DNA from: Akkermansiaceae bacterium
Lineage (GTDB): Bacteria > Verrucomicrobiota > Verrucomicrobiia > Verrucomicrobiales > Akkermansiaceae
Direction of reading: 5' to 3'
NCBI GenBank assembly: GCA_903878115.1
Contig: CAIRGO010000102.1
Span: 1-36,286, forward strand
Length of the DNA: 36,286 nucleotides
This document shows positions 34,729 through 36,286 of this stretch, in pieces (position 1 is the first letter of the stretch; each line of letters opens with the position of its first letter). The notes beneath the pieces were generated by a model. That model worked only from the letters and a program-made list of their open reading frames with translations, did no database searches and was not told where the DNA came from. The position numbers were made by a program, and so were the translations under genes.

Positions 34729-36090
34729 ATGTATCTCAAACATCTCTTCCTCACCCTGATCCTGCTCGGCATCGCCGCTGGTGCCGAGCGGCCTAACATT
34801 TTATTCATTGCCATCGATGACCTTCGCCCCGAACTCGGATGTTATGGTACCCCGCAGGTCAAGACGCCGCACATCGATAAACTCGCCGCCAGTGGCCTGC
34901 GCTTCGAGCTCGCCTATTGCCAAGTGCCGATCTGCATGGGATCGCGTGCCTCCCTGATGACCGGGATGCTTCCGACCTCGAAACGCTTTGTCGGCGACTG
35001 TCGCATGGACGTGGATGCTCCCACCGCCGCGACCTTGCCGGAAGTTTTTCGTAAGGCAGGCTACACCACTCTTTCTAACGGAAAAATCTATCACAATCAA
35101 GAAGACGCGGCGGATCGTAGCTGGAGCGAGGCTCCGTGGATGACTCGCGATAACATGCGCAGCCATGACCCGGAGACCACGCGTCGGCTTTCCAAATCCA
35201 AACAGCGCGGGCGCATCTACGAACTTCCCGATGTGGCCGACGATGCTTATCCCGATGGCGAGACCGCGCAAAAAACCATCAAGGATCTCCAGCGCCTCAA
35301 GCAAGAAGGAAAACCGTTTTTCCTCGCCTGCGGCTTCATCAAACCGCACATGCCCTTCTACGCGCCGAAAAAATACTGGGACCTCTACCCGCGCGATGCC
35401 ATCCAACTCGCCCCCAATCGCCAACGCCCAGCCAAAGCACCCGACCAACTTGTAGGCAGCAGTGAATTCCGCAGCTATCACCTCGCGGACATGGATCCGA
35501 ACTCGGATGAATTCCACCGCACTATGCGCCACGGCTACCTCGCCTGCACCAGCTATACCGACAAACTCACCGGCGATGTCCTCGCCGAACTCGATCGACT
35601 CGGCCTCGCGGAAAACACCATCGTCGTGCTCTGGGGCGACCACGGTTGGCACCTCGGCGAGCACAATTTCTGGGGCAAGCACAACACCATGCATCTCGCC
35701 ATCCGCGTGCCACTCATCGTGAGAGTCCCCGGCAAAAAACCAGGCGTTTCCTTAAGCCTCGTCGAAACTACCGACCTCTTCCCCAGCCTTTGCGCGCTCG
35801 CTGGCATCGCCACACCCTCCACCGTGCAGGGCCGCGATTTCACCGCACTGCTCGATGACCCTAACAAAAAATTCCACGAAGCCGCCTACAGCCGTTTCCT
35901 CAATGCCGATGCCGTCATCACCGATCGCTTCAGCTACACTAGTTATGACAACGGGAAATCACAAATGCTCTACGATCTATCGAAAGATCCGCAGGAAAAC
36001 AAAAACATCGCCGACGATCCCAATCATGCGGAAACCGTCGCCACGATGAAAAAACTGCTCAAGAAACGCATGGAGCAGGCGAAGAAATAG
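34729..36090 (+). CDS. S1-family sulfatase (iduronate-2-sulfatase-like)
   Basis: A 453-residue secreted hydrolase removing sulfate esters from glycans. Signal peptide about 1-19. Metal ligands D30/D31 lie in NILFIAIDDLRPELGCYG. The activation site is C69 in ICMGSRASLMTG, to be converted to formylglycine. The canonical C-x-P-x-R has Gly at the third place here (C-M-G-S-R), a variant I recall from PVC sulfatases. The second metal-binding region is LWGDHGWHLGEHNFWGKH near 303-320. It ends in a Lys-rich helix. It follows the beta-helix gene by 34 nt and probably shares its transcript; together they would desulfate and cut one polymer. A probable terminator follows. Confidence 0.93.
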   Translation: MYLKHLFLTLILLGIAAGAERPNILFIAIDDLRPELGCYGTPQVKTPHIDKLAASGLRFELAYCQVPICMGSRASLMTGMLPTSKRFVGDCRMDVDAPTAATLPEVFRKAGYTTLSNGKIYHNQEDAADRSWSEAPWMTRDNMRSHDPETTRRLSKSKQRGRIYELPDVADDAYPDGETAQKTIKDLQRLKQEGKPFFLACGFIKPHMPFYAPKKYWDLYPRDAIQLAPNRQRPAKAPDQLVGSSEFRSYHLADMDPNSDEFHRTMRHGYLACTSYTDKLTGDVLAELDRLGLAENTIVVLWGDHGWHLGEHNFWGKHNTMHLAIRVPLIVRVPGKKPGVSLSLVETTDLFPSLCALAGIATPSTVQGRDFTALLDDPNKKFHEAAYSRFLNADAVITDRFSYTSYDNGKSQMLYDLSKDPQENKNIADDPNHAETVATMKKLLKKRMEQAKK

Positions 36091-36101
36091 CAAGACTCAT
36101 G

Positions 36102-36130
36102 AGCGCCGCAAATTCACTGCGCTTTTTTTT
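36102..36130 (+). terminator. probable intrinsic terminator after the sulfatase
   Basis: AGCGC (36102-36106), a 12-nt loop and GCGCT (36119-36123) form a 5-bp GC-rich stem, directly followed by eight T (36123-36130). The loop is long and the stem short, so efficiency is uncertain. Position just after the last gene of the operon supports it. Confidence 0.55.
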
Positions 36131-36153
36131 CCCTATGCCCGCTAGCTTGTGGC

Positions 36154-36207
36154 CCCTGAAAAAAAATTCCACGAAACCGCCTACAGCCGTATCCTCGATG
36201 CACGATG
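36154..36207 (+). pseudogene. decayed fragment duplicating the sulfatase 3' region
   Basis: About 54 nt here match 35859-35912 inside the sulfatase gene with only a handful of differences. In frame it reads PEKKFHETAYSRILDA against PNKKFHEAAYSRFLNA in the sulfatase. Sequence before and after does not match, and no start or rest of a sulfatase is present. It is a non-functional remnant of a partial duplication, or of a second sulfatase copy. Confidence 0.7.
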
Positions 36208-36286
36208 GGCGTATTTTTTTACACCCATCCTGAGAGTCATACAGGCAATTCATTCTTGATTCTTTCTTTTCCGATCTTTAACATCC

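Noticed and set aside
1-36286. CRISPR array, transposase, rRNA or tRNA
   Set aside because: No regularly spaced direct repeats, no transposase or integrase frame, and no cloverleaf or rRNA-like sequence seen on either strand.

Overview
The window looks like chromosome from a member of the Verrucomicrobiota, or a close PVC relative. This is an inference from gene content: a DUF1800/DUF1501 gene pair, a second very large multi-domain DUF1800 protein, an ECF sigma factor coupled to a FecR-type protein beside a beta-helix polysaccharide enzyme and a sulfatase, and Tat-signal exported proteins. Species cannot be told from the sequence. Coding density is very high, and I see no rRNA, tRNA, CRISPR array or insertion sequence.

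Layout. 1-9620 holds an FAH-family hydrolase (+), then on the minus strand a tripartite RND efflux operon headed by its own TetR regulator (TetR, lipoprotein adaptor, HAE1 pump, outer-membrane channel), with a small DUF3817 membrane protein after it. Upstream of tetR lies a Tat-exported Mn/Fe superoxide dismutase, and divergent from that a conserved protein of unknown function. 9672-11688 (+) holds gpmI and trmL. 11689-16067 (-) is a tight four-gene operon: small membrane protein, DUF1800, DUF1501 and a fused M23 peptidase/L,D-transpeptidase. 16267-18501 (-) carries a VapBC toxin-antitoxin pair and, just upstream, a trypsin-like protease whose promoter, start codon and first codons are a diverged copy of the vapB 5' end. 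18600-23603 (-) is a 1667-residue exported DUF1800 protein, with a DUF1802 gene divergent from it.

24396-28249 (+) encodes a three-protein electron-transfer module: a membrane-anchored ferredoxin reductase with a fused [2Fe-2S] domain, a protein with two cyclic-nucleotide-binding-like domains plus four [4Fe-4S] motifs, and a membrane protein with two H-x13-H helices typical of a di-haem cytochrome b. It is followed by an ATGA-coupled reading frame of only 19 codons, after which base composition becomes visibly richer in G+C.

28450-36090 (+) is this GC-rich block: ECF sigma factor, FecR-domain protein, a 1460-residue beta-helix enzyme resembling GH141, and an S1 sulfatase. Together they suggest a regulated locus for a sulfated polysaccharide, perhaps fucose-containing. 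A short decayed copy of the sulfatase 3' region follows the probable terminator.

Two window-wide patterns stand out. Several genes have good sigma70-like promoters whose -10 box lies only 5-9 nt before the start codon, implying leaderless mRNAs. The leucine codon TTA is followed by G far more often than expected in the native-composition genes.
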